From positions 1-64,000 of the forward strand of contig AJWJ01000032.1 in the NCBI GenBank assembly GCA_000277445.1: DNA of 64,000 nt. The letters are read 5' to 3'. The DNA comes from Polysphondylium violaceum. Taxonomy: Eukaryota > Evosea > Eumycetozoa > Dictyosteliales > Dictyosteliaceae. The notes beneath the pieces were generated by a model. That model was not told the DNA's origin, ran no database searches, and saw only the letters and a list, made by a program, of their open reading frames with translations. Shown in pieces: positions 11,731 through 23,543 of the stretch. Positions within the stretch are counted from its first letter, which is position 1. Each line of letters begins with the position of its first letter. The position numbers and the translations under genes are program-made.

Positions 11731-12936
11731 TTGTTTTATGTTTTAAAACACAACCACACTTATATAAGACACAAACACAAAAGACAAGCACACATAAACT
11801 TTAATCATGTATGACTATTGATTCATAAATATAATTTACCATAGGATTTGGAAAATCGTAAATTGACTCCAAAATGTAAAATGTAAAAACTTTGGAAAAA
11901 ATATTAATTTTTATGAGTGGATAGTTTAACTCTTATCACCAATATAAGAAAATAAAATTCTGAATCAAACTCGAATAATGAAACACTGATAAAGATATTA
12001 ACCTTTCAGATAGTTTTTTTGGTCACCATCAACAAACTTGTTATTTTTTGATTTAAATTTTTTTAAAAAAAAAAAAAACTGGAAATCTGGTGATGAGTGG
12101 TGATTGAAATGTTTAGTGTGTCAAGTGTGGGAGGGTGGATGGGTGGGTGCAAGGTGTTTTTAAAATATACACTTGTATAGCTATATATATTAATAACGAC
12201 AAAACAGAAAATCTCTCTCATGTACCCGTGTTTTTAATGGGGTTTATGAGAAACAAAGAATATATATGGAATTATAAAGAAATATTCATTATAAAGAGAT
12301 GATGGAAATTTAGATGTATATTTTATAAAATAAAAAATAAAAAAAACTAACTTTTTGATCAAAAATAAAAAAATAAAATAAAATAAAGAATAAAATATGA
12401 TATGATTTGTTAACCTACATTTTTAGTGATCGGCGCGTTACTAGATTAAAATAGACAAAAGAAAATTTTATCTTTAGATATAGATACTATTTTTACTAAT
12501 TAAAATCGAAAAAGAAATCAGAAAATAAAGTTTTGGAATACTAAAATGATGATCATAGTATTTCCAGTTGTGAAAAGAAAACAAGTAAGAAAAGTTAATG
12601 TATGAAATTTATATTGAATTTTTTTTTTCAGTTGTTTTCAAATGGTTTTAATCATTACTCCAAAATGGCATATATAATACAACTGTTTGAAAGTTGTTGT
12701 TGGTGTTTGTTTTAATAACAAATATACTATTCTATACAAATACACACAATTATTACAATAACCAATCCCACTTGATTCAGCAACATTCGATTTTGCAATT
12801 CTTTTTTTGGTTGTTTTGGGGGTAAGGAAAAATTGTGGTTTAAAAAATAAATATAATAATAAAATTAAAGCAACAAAATACGCTAAAGTTTATATTTCTG
12901 TACAAATAATAGTAATAAAAAGAAGGATGTGTTGAT

Positions 12937-12950
12937 GGTGGTGGGTGTGA
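12937..12950 (+). promoter_or_regulatory. G-box-like (GT-rich) element
   Basis: GGTGGTGGGTGTGA resembles a dictyostelid G-box. It sits in the long non-coding region upstream of the kinase, one of several such words between 12130 and 13290. Confidence 0.22.
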
Positions 12951-13276
12951 TGAAAGAGAAAAACTAAATGGGATGTGTGAAGAGATATAGTATTGGTATT
13001 TTTGCAAACACTCTCTTTTGATGGGTGGTGGTAGTGGTGGAGGGATGGTGGTTTGATGAATAGTACTATTCTTGTTAAAAATGTCATAAAAAATGATCAA
13101 CATTTATAAAGATACAACATTTTTCATATTTGAAATTTGCTCACTAGTAAGTTTAAAATAATTCCGCATTCACACTAATTGTGGTAGTGCTTTATTGGAA
13201 TCATCATTTTTGTTTTAAAACTTTGTATCTATTATGTCATGTGATTGAGTTTTTTTTTTTTTGGTGGAAAAAGGAT

Positions 13277-13287
13277 GGTGGGTGTGG
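13277..13287 (+). promoter_or_regulatory. G-box-like (GT-rich) element
   Basis: GGTGGGTGTGG, an exact G-box-like word in AT-rich DNA. Function is inferred only from its sequence and position. Confidence 0.22.
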
Positions 13288-13976
13288 TATGAGGGTCAAG
13301 TTTTTTCACTAAAATTAAAAAACAACCATCAAATCGTAACACACACTATTTAGAATAAATCATTGGATGTAATCATCTTTTTTTAAGTAAAAAAAAAAAA
13401 AAAAAATTGCAAAAAAAACAAATAAAAATACATTTTCTTCCAAATTGAGATTATTGTAATATTTTTAGAAAATTTGGGTGTGATTTTCCATTAATGTTCA
13501 ATAACAATAATATGCATATCTAAATCAAGGTGATTAAGGATCAACATAACGAAATTTAATTGAAATCTTACATTTAAAATTGATTTAAAATAAAAAATGA
13601 GTTCTGTTTAATTGATGTATACTGATGGGGCACTGATACCAATTGTAAACTATAAATTATTCTACCACTATTATTATTTCTACTCTACTATTACTAAATA
13701 AACAATGTAAAGGGAGAACAAAGAAAAGACCGCTTTTTCCTTTTATCCTTATCAAAAGTGACGTGGTGGACTTGAAGTTAAGTGAACAGGAGGAAAGGGA
13801 TTAAATGAAGAGGAAAAAAAAAAAACAATAATAATAAAAATAAATAAATAAAAATAATAATTAATTTATTCCTCCTAGTTTGGAAATTAAAAATAATAAA
13901 CAAACAAAAATAAAAGAACTTGATATCAAATTGTGGCGAAAAATATATAAATAGTAGTGTTTGAAACCAAAACAAG

Positions 13977-14042
13977 ATGTTATCTTGGATTAATGGAAAA
14001 AAAGTTGATCCTGCTCCACTCACCTATAATAGAAAGCAATGA
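13977..14042 (+). CDS. Very short candidate ORF (21 residues)
   Basis: ATG to TGA, starting MLSWINGKKVDPAPL, with normal codon choice for this genome. An ATATATAAATA box lies about 35 bases upstream and the start context is A-rich (AAACAAG before ATG). It may be a microprotein or an isolated exon. The TGA stop is unusual here, and the opposite strand also reads open across it, so chance is a real possibility. Confidence 0.2.
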   Translation: MLSWINGKKVDPAPLTYNRKQ

Positions 14043-14652
14043 ATTGTTATTTATATCTTCTATATATTTGACTATTTTTACCCCCCACAATAGGTTAACC
14101 CCATTTATCTATTTACCCCACAACGAAATATGTGATGATATGTGAATTTATACATTATACATTTGAGTTTAATTTGTTCATCATATATATAACAACAATC
14201 CCTCACCACAGTACCACACCTCCAAACCCTACACCCCCATCCACAACACAACTTTTTTCCTTTTATTAATTATCCATTTATCCTCTTCTACTCCCTTCGA
14301 AAAGTATCAAGTAATTTATTATCTTAATTGAACCCTTTTTTTTTTTTTTTTCCTATAGACTGTGTGAAAAGGGGGTTTCCCTCAATCCCCCACCACTTTC
14401 ATTAACACCACCACTACTTACCATTCTATACTAAAATAGAAACAATAACAATGTGCAATATTGCAATGCCTCTTTTGCATTGTTTTTTTTCCATATGATT
14501 GAATGGTGTGATGAAAATTTGTATTCTCATTCAAACAAAAATATAAAACTTCCTCATTAAACCACCCCAATCAATTTTGATTTTGGAATACAACTCAAAC
14601 ATAATAGGAAGGTCATATCAAGAGATATATTGTTTTAATAAATTAACAATAA

Positions 14653-14751
14653 TCATTTAAATGGAATTTGAAAGGGTGTGGATCCATCGGCGCCGACTGA
14701 TTCACCTACTCTCTTTATTCCAAATTCAGCAAATGATGATTTGTTCATCAT
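14653..14751 (-). CDS. Very short candidate ORF (32 residues)
   Basis: Minus-strand ATG to TGA, reading MMNKSSFAEFGIKRVGES and continuing through GADGSTPFQIPFK. Its codon use (GGT, GAA, AGA, CAA, ATT) suits this genome better than either forward frame, which would need several rare GCG, CCG or CGG codons. It covers the GC-rich palindrome TCGGCGCCGA. No known family was recognised. Confidence 0.22.
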   Translation of the reverse strand: MMNKSSFAEFGIKRVGESVGADGSTPFQIPFK

Positions 14752-15685
14752 GATTATATTATTGGCATTATAATATTTATTTTTAGTGTGTATTACAAAT
14801 ACCATTATATTCATTAACTTTTAAATGTTAACTGCTTTATTACCATTTTATTGTTTTTATTTTTTTGTTTTAAAAATATATCAATCTATCAGTTTCATTT
14901 ATCATCTAATATGATTATTGATTATTGTTTACCACTCACACCCACAAATACCGCTACTACTACCCCGACTCCCACATTCTATATAAATCTTCTCCTCATT
15001 TGTCTCATTGTTTTAAAAAAAGATTACAAAATTTGAAGTGATATGAATTCATTTAAATTTAATTATCAATCTATTTTTTAAATCGAAAGAATCTTACAAA
15101 AATAGATTCAACATGAGATAACTGGACAGGATATGTCTGTCAAATATCCATTATCGATCTATTTTAACCTTTGCCAATCAATTATTACTTTTACACAAAT
15201 TTGTGTTGAGGAAGAGGATGGGTGTTTTTAAATAAATGAAAAGACTGAAAAAAAGTTAATCCAATCCAACCCGACGAGCTTTTCCAAAGTGAATGTGTGA
15301 GTGTGAGTGTGAGTGTTGGTTGTATGAGTGTTGATGGTGAAAAAAGAGAGATATCTTGGGTGTGAAATTAATTTGTCTTTCTCAATTAATTTATCTCCCC
15401 CTTTTTTAATTTGCACGAAATATTTTGTGATATTTTTTTGATCCAAAATTAGCAAAATTAGATATTGGGTTTTCATCCTATATTTAGTTTTTTTCTCTAT
15501 CCATTTATAAAAGAACTAAAATTAGTTCTTTTAGTCGTTGATTCTTTTCCTCATAACCGTTTTTTTTTTTTAAAGTTTTGTTATAATAATACACTTGAGT
15601 GAAATAAGAAAAAAAAAGCAATAAAAAAATACCGAATGAATGAAAATGAATTATTATTATTTAATAATATTTAATTAATTGTTGT

Positions 15686-16843
15686 TTATTTATTGTACCC
15701 AATTTGAAAAGTAATACAAGTGGTATGATCCATTTTACCAGGAAATTCTCTATAATCGTGAGGTTGTTTCTTGTTTGGGAATTTTTCCATAAATTCACGC
15801 GCATTATGAGTGACTTTTGAACAATGATCTATCAATTTCTTTGTTATATCAGATGGATTTATTGATGCTGGTGTAGAGTTGTTTGATGAAGCTTCACCAT
15901 TTTCTATATTACTACTGCTATTATTACTATTATTACTACTTGTAGTACTACTGGTACTACTGATATTACTATTTTCTTTGTTAAAAACCAATTCTTCTAA
16001 AAGTGATTTCATGTAGGAAGTTTTTGCTCTGAGTAAATCATCTTGATTGAGATCTTCCCATTGATTGGCAACGATATTCAACTCGGAAGGATTTTTACCA
16101 AGCATAATTGGATCGAGATTATCATGTACACCATCAGACATTATCAAAGCGATATCATTCTCTTCACAAAATGTAAAGTAGAGTTTGAGATTTCTAAGAT
16201 CTGGCCAACCTTGACCTACATAGGGACCCAATCTTCCTCCAGGATCTCTAGTGTCACTTAAATTACATCTATTTCCATTTGTTACATCTGTGGCCTCTCT
16301 TCTCTTTGACGAGAGAATAAAAGCTTTACAATCACCAACAGAGGCACATAAAAATCCCCATTTTGGATGACCCTCTTCCACTTCCAACTCCAAAACAATA
16401 CCACCCAAAAGAGTTGTAGTGCCTGCTTCCCAAATGTCATTTTTACCCTCGCAAATCTTGTTGTGAGCTTGACAAAAGGCTCTTAATAAATAGTGACCTG
16501 CATCTTGAAGTGTAGAGATTTGATCTTGAACTTGATTGAAATAACTGGCAAATGCTGCGATAGCATCTCTTGCGGCCATAGCTGGTCTTTTACCCCAATT
16601 ACATCCATCTGCAATGGCAAGTACTGCCCTATTTCTATGAACTTGTACAAATAATTTATCTGCAATAGGATCACCATCCTTTTCTCCACCGGGAAGTATT
16701 GGATAGGTTGATACCGATCTAGTGGAAAGAAATGGTTCATCTGTATCACCATCAACTTGGATACTAGAGGTACTACTCTTTAGATTTGATACATTAAAAT
16801 GAGGCAACTCATCATATTGAAGCACAACGATAGGTTGTGACAT
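15686..16843 (-). CDS. PP2C-like (PPM) Ser/Thr phosphatase
   Basis: Intronless, 385 residues, ATG after an A/T-rich leader. PPM-type motifs appear in order: LAIADGCNWG (Asp79, in place of the usual DGHGG), GTTTLLGG, ASVGDCKAF (Asp171), IALIMSDGVHDNLD (Asp237) and near the C-terminus MDHTTCITF. These Asp residues are the expected metal ligands of a Mg2+/Mn2+-dependent protein phosphatase. A Ser/Asn-rich insert lies at about residues 293-325. The DGCNWG variant matches a divergent PP2C-like group I associate with amoebozoans; activity is likely but not certain. Substrates are unknown. It is the only gene between two very long non-coding regions. Confidence 0.88.
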   Translation of the reverse strand: MSQPIVVLQYDELPHFNVSNLKSSTSSIQVDGDTDEPFLSTRSVSTYPILPGGEKDGDPIADKLFVQVHRNRAVLAIADGCNWGKRPAMAARDAIAAFASYFNQVQDQISTLQDAGHYLLRAFCQAHNKICEGKNDIWEAGTTTLLGGIVLELEVEEGHPKWGFLCASVGDCKAFILSSKRREATDVTNGNRCNLSDTRDPGGRLGPYVGQGWPDLRNLKLYFTFCEENDIALIMSDGVHDNLDPIMLGKNPSELNIVANQWEDLNQDDLLRAKTSYMKSLLEELVFNKENSNISSTSSTTSSNNSNNSSSNIENGEASSNNSTPASINPSDITKKLIDHCSKVTHNAREFMEKFPNKKQPHDYREFPGKMDHTTCITFQIGYNK

Positions 16844-18339
16844 TTTTAAATATAATGGTAATAGTTGTCTATGTGTGTGTGTAATGTATTAATTCAATGT
16901 GAGAGTGAGTGTGTGTTATTGTTGTTGATGATCTATATACAATAAAAAAATTTAAAAAAAAAATTTTTAATAAAAAAAAAAAAAAAAAGGGTACAGTTAA
17001 AAATTTGAAAAAAAAAATAAGTTGAGATAAAAAATTCTTTGATTTATATTGAAAGAATCTTTTTTCTCTCTATTTGTCTTATTGTTACTCCTATTATTAT
17101 TATTATTGTTATTTTGTTATTTATACATACAAAGAGTATAATTTACAATGAGTGAATGATATTATAAATACAGAATATGCTATTTAAACATAAAAAGAAA
17201 GACTAATAATGACAGTATGTGGTGTTTGTGTGCTACACAAGGCTATCAAGTCAACAACACAATGAATTTAACAACAGTTAGACACTTTGTAGACACAACG
17301 CTAAACAACAACAAGACTTTGCTGGTAAAAACAAAATTTGCAAACACTAAAAAAAAATGAAAAAAAATGAAAATAAAAAAAAAAAATTTTTGAATAAAAT
17401 TAGATATTGATGGCGGTGCTGTGAATGATGGAATAATAGATGAAAATATATATATATGAAATGTAAATGGTTTTGTTTTTTTACAAGAATACTATCGATC
17501 AGAGATTAGTGTATGTATGTTTGATGATTTCTTTTAATAATCAACTATACACACAATCTTATAAATTTAATATATGAATAAGTGAGTGTTTGTGCTGATA
17601 CTAATAAAGTGGAATTAATTTAAATTACACTGTCACTTGAATGAATAATGATACATAAAGAAATAAAAAAAAAACGAATCAGTCGTTTAAATATGATTGA
17701 AAAAATAATAAAATATTTAAAAAAATGAAAAAAAAAAGAAATCTTATTCATCTCAAAAGAAATAATATAATCGAATGCTCTCGACCAGTTTGGCACAAAA
17801 TAATGATTTGATGGCGAAAAACTAGAATATTTAATCATTCCATCTTTTACAAGTGCACACCTTGAATTCCACCCGAAATTTACTCACTTTTATACATTTG
17901 ATTTTCATCCAAAAAATTTGAAAACAAAAAAAAAAAACAAAAAAAATAAAATATAAAAATAAAACTTCTATTCATTTCATTTTTGAATAAACAAAAACAA
18001 AAAAAAAAAAGAATATATACACAGTACTACCTTGGGTCGATTTAATGAGATATAGGATAAACTAAAAATACCAAATCATCGATACAGATTTTTTAATTGG
18101 AAAAATAAATAAAAAAAAAAATCTCTGATGGATTTGGGTGCAATGATTAAAACTTTCTTTGTTGGTAGTGAATTTAATCATTATATTTTTTTATTCTTAT
18201 TGTTTCTCCAACAACAAAAACAACAGAGATAATACAATAATAATATGAATGATAAGGCTCACATGTGATTTTGTTGTATTTATTTTGGTGATAAGGATCT
18301 CAATCCTATTTTTATATTATATAAATCTTGATCAAACGT

Positions 18340-18570
18340 ATCCATTATAAAATTTGTAGATACACTCCTCTCTTTTCTATTTTCCTCACCCAATTGGAAT
18401 TTTCAACACTATAATATAGGCCTCAACATCCATAGCATAACACGTTGGAGTCAATTTATAAGGTCCCCATTTAGCTTATTATAGAGGAAATAGTTCTAGA
18501 TGTTGAATTCTATACCTATCTAAGTGATCACATGAAACAAATCTTTTGAAGAGGGGCACCACTACACATC
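18340..18570. other. Compositionally complex non-coding block
   Basis: Unlike its surroundings this block has few homopolymer runs and balanced base use, and it ends just before a run of about 21 A. No frame stays open for more than a short distance on either strand. It does not match tRNA, spliceosomal RNA or class I RNA motifs that I know. It could be an unidentified RNA gene or a regulatory module. Confidence 0.3.
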
Positions 18571-20348
18571 CTAGATGATTTAGAAAAAAAAAAAAAAAAA
18601 AAAAAGTAAATACCTCACCTCAAAACGTATTTCTAATTATGCAAGTGATTCATATCTGTAATTTTACTCTTTGATGTTATTGTCACCTCTTCTTTGAGTT
18701 TTTTTTGTTGAACAAAAAAGATTTACACAAAGGTCTCGATGACAATGGGGGGGTGGGGTCACTGGTGATTTTTTTTCAAAAAAAAAAAAATTTGAAAAAA
18801 TCGAATTGTAAATTTGGGTTGAGAATTGAATGAGATAATATATCTCTTTCATATCCAACAATCTTTAACCCCCATGATTTGGTCTAGATACACTCTGTTT
18901 AATTAAATCATTTGATCCTACTCTTTTATTATTTTTTATTTATGATTTTTTTTTTGAAATAATTTTTTTTTTTCAGAATCATTTTAATTCATCATCATCA
19001 TCAGCATTATCATTATTATTGCTACTGCAACTGTTGTACTACTATTCAATCATTAATATTGTTATTATATCATCATAATTTAATATTAATAGTCATTCAA
19101 ATCAAATACAAACAAATTGTATTGTACTATCAATCATTTTCACCAATTTTCATTGCATTCTACCGCACTACTAAAGGTATTAAAAATACAATCACTCATC
19201 ATCTCATCTTGAATTTTATATTACACATCATTTTATATTTATTCAAACATAAGCCCCTAAAGGTACTATAATAATTTTACATTTGGTCCACAACCCTAAT
19301 TGGCCCTAATAAAAACAACTCACCCTACCAATCAAATCAATAATCAAGACATCAACAACAACACAACCACAACAATCTTGTGTGTATTTTTATTCTATTT
19401 TCTTTTCTTTTTCTAAACCTTTCCCAATTGGCTGTTTTTTTTTGACACTTTTTCGAGACGAAGAACTTTGAAAATAAGCCCTACCCAAACGAAAACCACT
19501 TTTTTTTCTCACTTTTCACATATCAAGGTAGGTACCCAACAAAAACATCTCACCCTCTCTCACCTTTAGGCCCACAGCCCAATTCTTTTTTTGTGTGATA
19601 ATCGAGATCTATAAAAAGTTTTTTTTTTTTGATTTTTATTTTTTTGGATTCTACAAAGTCATTCAAATAATCCTACCCTACGCTGCTTTTAACACAAGGT
19701 GATTTTTTCTTTTTTTCGTGTTGTGATACATCTCAAAAACTGTAGGTTTTTTTTCACAACATTTTTTTTTTTTCAATTTTTTTAAATAATTTTTAAAAAA
19801 TTTTGATCACAAAAACATAGTTTTTTTGTGATTTTTTTTTTTTTTTTTTTTTAAATCAAAGTCGATATACCCTTACTTTATTTCTTATAGTGTATAACTA
19901 AACAGAATCAAATTTTATATATATAGTTGTAATACTATTCATCAAAAACAAAAAATCATATATATAAATTTGTTCAATTTTGTTGATGTAAATTTAAAAA
20001 AGGCCTCGCAGTTTATTCTTTGATATTTGTACGATAAACAGCTCTTTTTTTCTCATTTGTAATTTTAAAAGGTAATCATCATCATCATTCATCAGTTCAC
20101 AAATCTCACACTCACATGTAAAACAGTGTTTTTTTGCCTAAAACATCCACCCTCACTCAATAATCCTCCTTTGTGATACGAATGTACAAATTTTATTTTT
20201 TACATATCACCTCGATCATTGTGATTTAGTTTTCATATAAGTCAGGTATGACTTTGTGGGGGAGCAATCACTCTTTTTTTATTTTTTTTATTTTTTTTTT
20301 TTAGTGCCCTAATGATCAAATCCACCTCCTCAATGATTTTTTTTTAAG

Positions 20349-20379
<31 letters not shown>

Positions 20380-21390
20380 CCACCACACATTTCCATCATT
20401 TTCAGCATCTCTTTAATACCACCAATTTCTAAAAATAAGAACTTGCGCTCAACCATAAAATAGTAATAATTAATAGTATAGTTATAATAACTAATAATAA
20501 CTCCTAAAAAAAAACACAAAAACAACACAATCAAAAGAATCTTTTTATCTTTTTGTGTGTAGCGTGTTGTTAATATTTCAACGTCTTATTGGTGGATTTT
20601 TGTGCGTGTGTGTTTGTTGAGTTGTGTTTTTATCAAATATAAAAAATTGTGTGGTGTGTGTTTTTTGTGGTGTTATCTACCAAACAAACTTTGCACCAGA
20701 ATTTCATCATATACAAACTACCCACCACTCATCCCTCTTGTTTGTTGCAATCGACATTCACAACGTACAAGCCTACATTTATTTGATTTTACTTTTTTTA
20801 TTATTTTTATTTATATTATTTTGTTTTGATTAATGGTTTGTGTTTGTGTGTGTATGGGTAATTGTGATGTTGTTTATTATTCCTCACAATAACATAACAA
20901 TTATTTATTCCATCTCATCAGTAACATTGGGAAATACACCAACAGCAACCAATCGTGAATATTGATAAATATTGTATAATATTCTGTTTTTTATATTAGT
21001 CATCAAAAAAAAAAAAAAAAAAAGAAAGAAAAAAAAAGTGTGTGCAATTCATCAACAACACTTACTTTATCCACCTTTACTTTTCACCATCTCTCCTATC
21101 CTGTCATACAACTTATCCATTATCCCTATTTCACAACAACAACAAATATACAACTAGTTTGTATTTTAGAAAAAAAAAAAAAAAAAAAAACTTTAATCTC
21201 TGTAGTGTGTGTGTTCAGTGAGTTGTGTGTGCTCTGTGTGTGTCTTTTTATTATTATATAATTTCTTTTTTAATTTATTTATTGAATTAAATATCAAACA
21301 ACAACAACCAAACCATTCCATCATTTATTAAACTCAAGTTTTTGTTGTTCACCTATAAATTTCATACACAAAACAACTCAGCATAAGCAT

Positions 21391-21430
21391 CATCATCATC
21401 ATCATCATCAGCATCATCATCATCATCATC
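21391..21430. repeat. (CAT)n trinucleotide repeat
   Basis: About thirteen CAT units, one changed to CAG, in the 5' flank of the Galpha gene. Confidence 0.75.
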
Positions 21431-21940
21431 AAACAAAAACAACAAGACAATTAAAAACATCTTACTAATATAATTTATATTTTTAGAATAATCATTTTTT
21501 ATTTTTATTTTTTTTCTTTTTTAAATTAATCCGACCGTTTCTACATCCATCTGGATTTAACTTTCCTTGTAATAACACCTTTTTTCCAAATATATAATAT
21601 TTTTTCGTTTAGGTAGGTAGAACTTTTATTTTTATTCTCTCTCTTTCGTCAAAAGGACATTTTATATTTTGGTCACGAGGTTTTTTTTTTTTATTTTTTT
21701 TTTAAATTTTTTTTTTCTCTTCAATTTTGCTTTATTTGGACAAACACTAACTAAAAGACCCTTTCTCACATATTATAGCCTTTAAAAGAAGAATTTTAAT
21801 TTTTTTTAATTTTTTTTTATTCAAAAAGCATATATTTAGATTTCCATACCAAAACTATATAGTTTTTCCATATTCCCCAACACACATATATATATTTTTC
21901 CTTTTTTTTCTTTCTCTATATATAACATATACAACAAACA

Positions 21941-22442
21941 ATGAGATTCAAGTGTTTTGGATCAGAAGAAACTGAAGCCAGTTCAAAGATTGATAAAATC
22001 ATTGAAACCGATAGAAGAAAACTCAGAAAAGATGTAAAATTATTACTTTTAGGACCAGGTGAATCTGGTAAATCAACCATCTTTAAACAAATGAAAATCA
22101 TCCAAGAAGACGGTGGTTACACTGTTGAAGAACTCTTGGAATATCGTGCTTTTGTTTATTCAAATTGTATCAGTCAAATGGAAGCTCTTTTAACTGCTTC
22201 TGCCAAATTAAATATTGAATTAGAAGTTGAAAACAAACAAAGAGCTGCCAATGTTTTAAGAAGAACCATTGGTAATGAACCTTGGTTATTATTGGCCGCT
22301 GATATTAAGCACCTCTGGGAAGATAAAGGTATTAAAGAAACTTACTCACAAAAAGATAAACATTTCCAATTAAATGATTCAGCTGCTTAGTATGTATTGT
22401 GTACTTAATTCATTAATTAATAATCTCATATACTAATTAAAC

Positions 22443-22503
<61 letters not shown>

Positions 22504-23093
22504 GTTTCTTTGATAACATTGATAGATACATGAAAGAAGATTTTATTCCAAATGAACAAGATGTCTTTAGATGTCGTGTCAGAACAACAGGTATCCAAGA
22601 ATCAGAATTTACTTTTGATAAAATTAGATTAAAGATTGTTGATGTCGGTGGTCAAAGATCTCAAAGAAGAAAATGGATTCATTGTTTCGATTGTGTTACA
22701 GCTGTAATTTTCGTTGCCGCTATGAGTGATTACGATCAAGTACTCAGAGAAGATGAATCTGTAAATAGAACTAGAGAATCGTTGGCTCTCTTCAAAGAGA
22801 TTGTCAATTGTGATTACTTTAAAGAGACCCCAATTGTTCTTTTCCTCAACAAAAAAGATCTTTTCAAAGAGAAATTAAAGCGTGTTCCATTACAATCTTG
22901 TTTTTCAGATTACACTGGTCCAAACAAATATAAAGACGCCGCTATGTTTATTCAATCCCAATATCTCGCTCAAGGTCCATCTCCAAGAACTATTTATACG
23001 CACGCAACCTGTGCCGTTGATACTGAAAATATCAAATTTGTTTTTAGAGCCGTTAGACAAACAATTTTAAGTCAAGCTTTAGAACATTTCTAA
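21941..23093 (+). CDS. gpaD: Heterotrimeric G protein alpha subunit, Galpha4-like
   Basis: Two exons (21941-22389, 22505-23093) give 345 residues; the join restores DSAAYFFDNIDRY. The GTPase motifs are complete: GPGESGKST (P-loop), RCRVRTTGI (switch I), DVGGQRSQRRKW (switch II, catalytic Gln), FLNKKD and TCAVDT. The N-terminus MRFKCFGS lacks the Gly2 used for myristoylation but has Cys5 for possible palmitoylation. Start, length and sequence fit my memory of D. discoideum Galpha4 (gpaD), which acts in folate chemotaxis and multicellular development at the plasma membrane. A proline replaces the usual Ala in the P-loop (GPGES). The intron carries a long (AAT)n tract. Assignment to Galpha4 rather than a sister subunit rests on recall. 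Confidence 0.93.
22441..22502. repeat. (AAT)n trinucleotide repeat in the Galpha intron
   Basis: About twenty perfect AAT units fill most of the 115-base intron, directly before the AATAG acceptor. It is probably length-polymorphic. Confidence 0.9.
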
Positions 23094-23543
23094 ATCGTTT
23101 TCAATTCTTCATTCTCATGCACACCCACTCACATAGTCACACACACAGATATCTTTTTTTTTTTTATTTTCAAAAAGTAATAACACACAGTAATAGTAAT
23201 AATACCAATCACTTTTTTTTTTTTTTCTATTCTATCTCATAATAATCGATACAAAAAAAAAAAAAAAAAAAATAGTATGGTTTTAAACAAAATACCTTTT
23301 CCATCAAAACAACAATAATTTTTTATAACAAAACAAAAAAAAAATACCTATTTATAGAATCCCTTCAAAAAAAAAAAAAAAGATTTAAATAAATAAACAT
23401 AATTTGTATATTATTCGCAACAAACTACAATATCGCTCTCTTTAAACTCTATTTTTTTTTTTTCCAGCTCCAGCTCTTACAGATAATATAAATACACCCT
23501 CAATGTTATTTTATATACATAAGTTTTTCCCTCTGATAATCGT
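23094..23543. other. Convergent 3' flank
   Basis: 450 bases between two genes that end toward each other. It contains A and T homopolymers and CA-rich words, presumably both 3' UTRs. No gene seen. Confidence 0.6.

Larger units (their letters stand above)
11195..15685. other. Long non-coding region upstream of the MARK-like kinase
   Basis: About 4.5 kb with no convincing long gene. It is AT-rich with A and T runs and several GT/CA-rich words resembling G-box elements (listed separately). Small GC-richer islands lie at about 12425-12445, 13715-13800, 13977-14042 and 14653-14751; the last two contain very short candidate ORFs. Part is presumably the kinase promoter and the 3' side of the phosphatase gene. 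Confidence 0.55.
16844..21940. other. Long divergent intergenic region upstream of PP2C and Galpha4-like genes
   Basis: Roughly 5.1 kb between two divergently transcribed genes. Most is homopolymer-rich AT sequence with CA/GT words and ATC repeats. A more complex block lies at about 18340-18570, and moderately complex C-rich stretches at 19480-19600 and 20160-20330. Open frames here are T-rich or A-rich with no protein-like composition. The size would suit a complex developmental promoter and possible 5' UTR introns for the Galpha gene. Confidence 0.55.

Noticed and set aside
12840-13103. Minus-strand frames of 65-87 residues
   Set aside because: T-rich and His-rich low complexity from non-coding DNA, no protein-like core, overlapping frames equally open.
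17831-17908. Minus-strand 25-residue basic, cysteine-containing frame
   Set aside because: Short, with several overlapping frames of similar quality; not better than chance.
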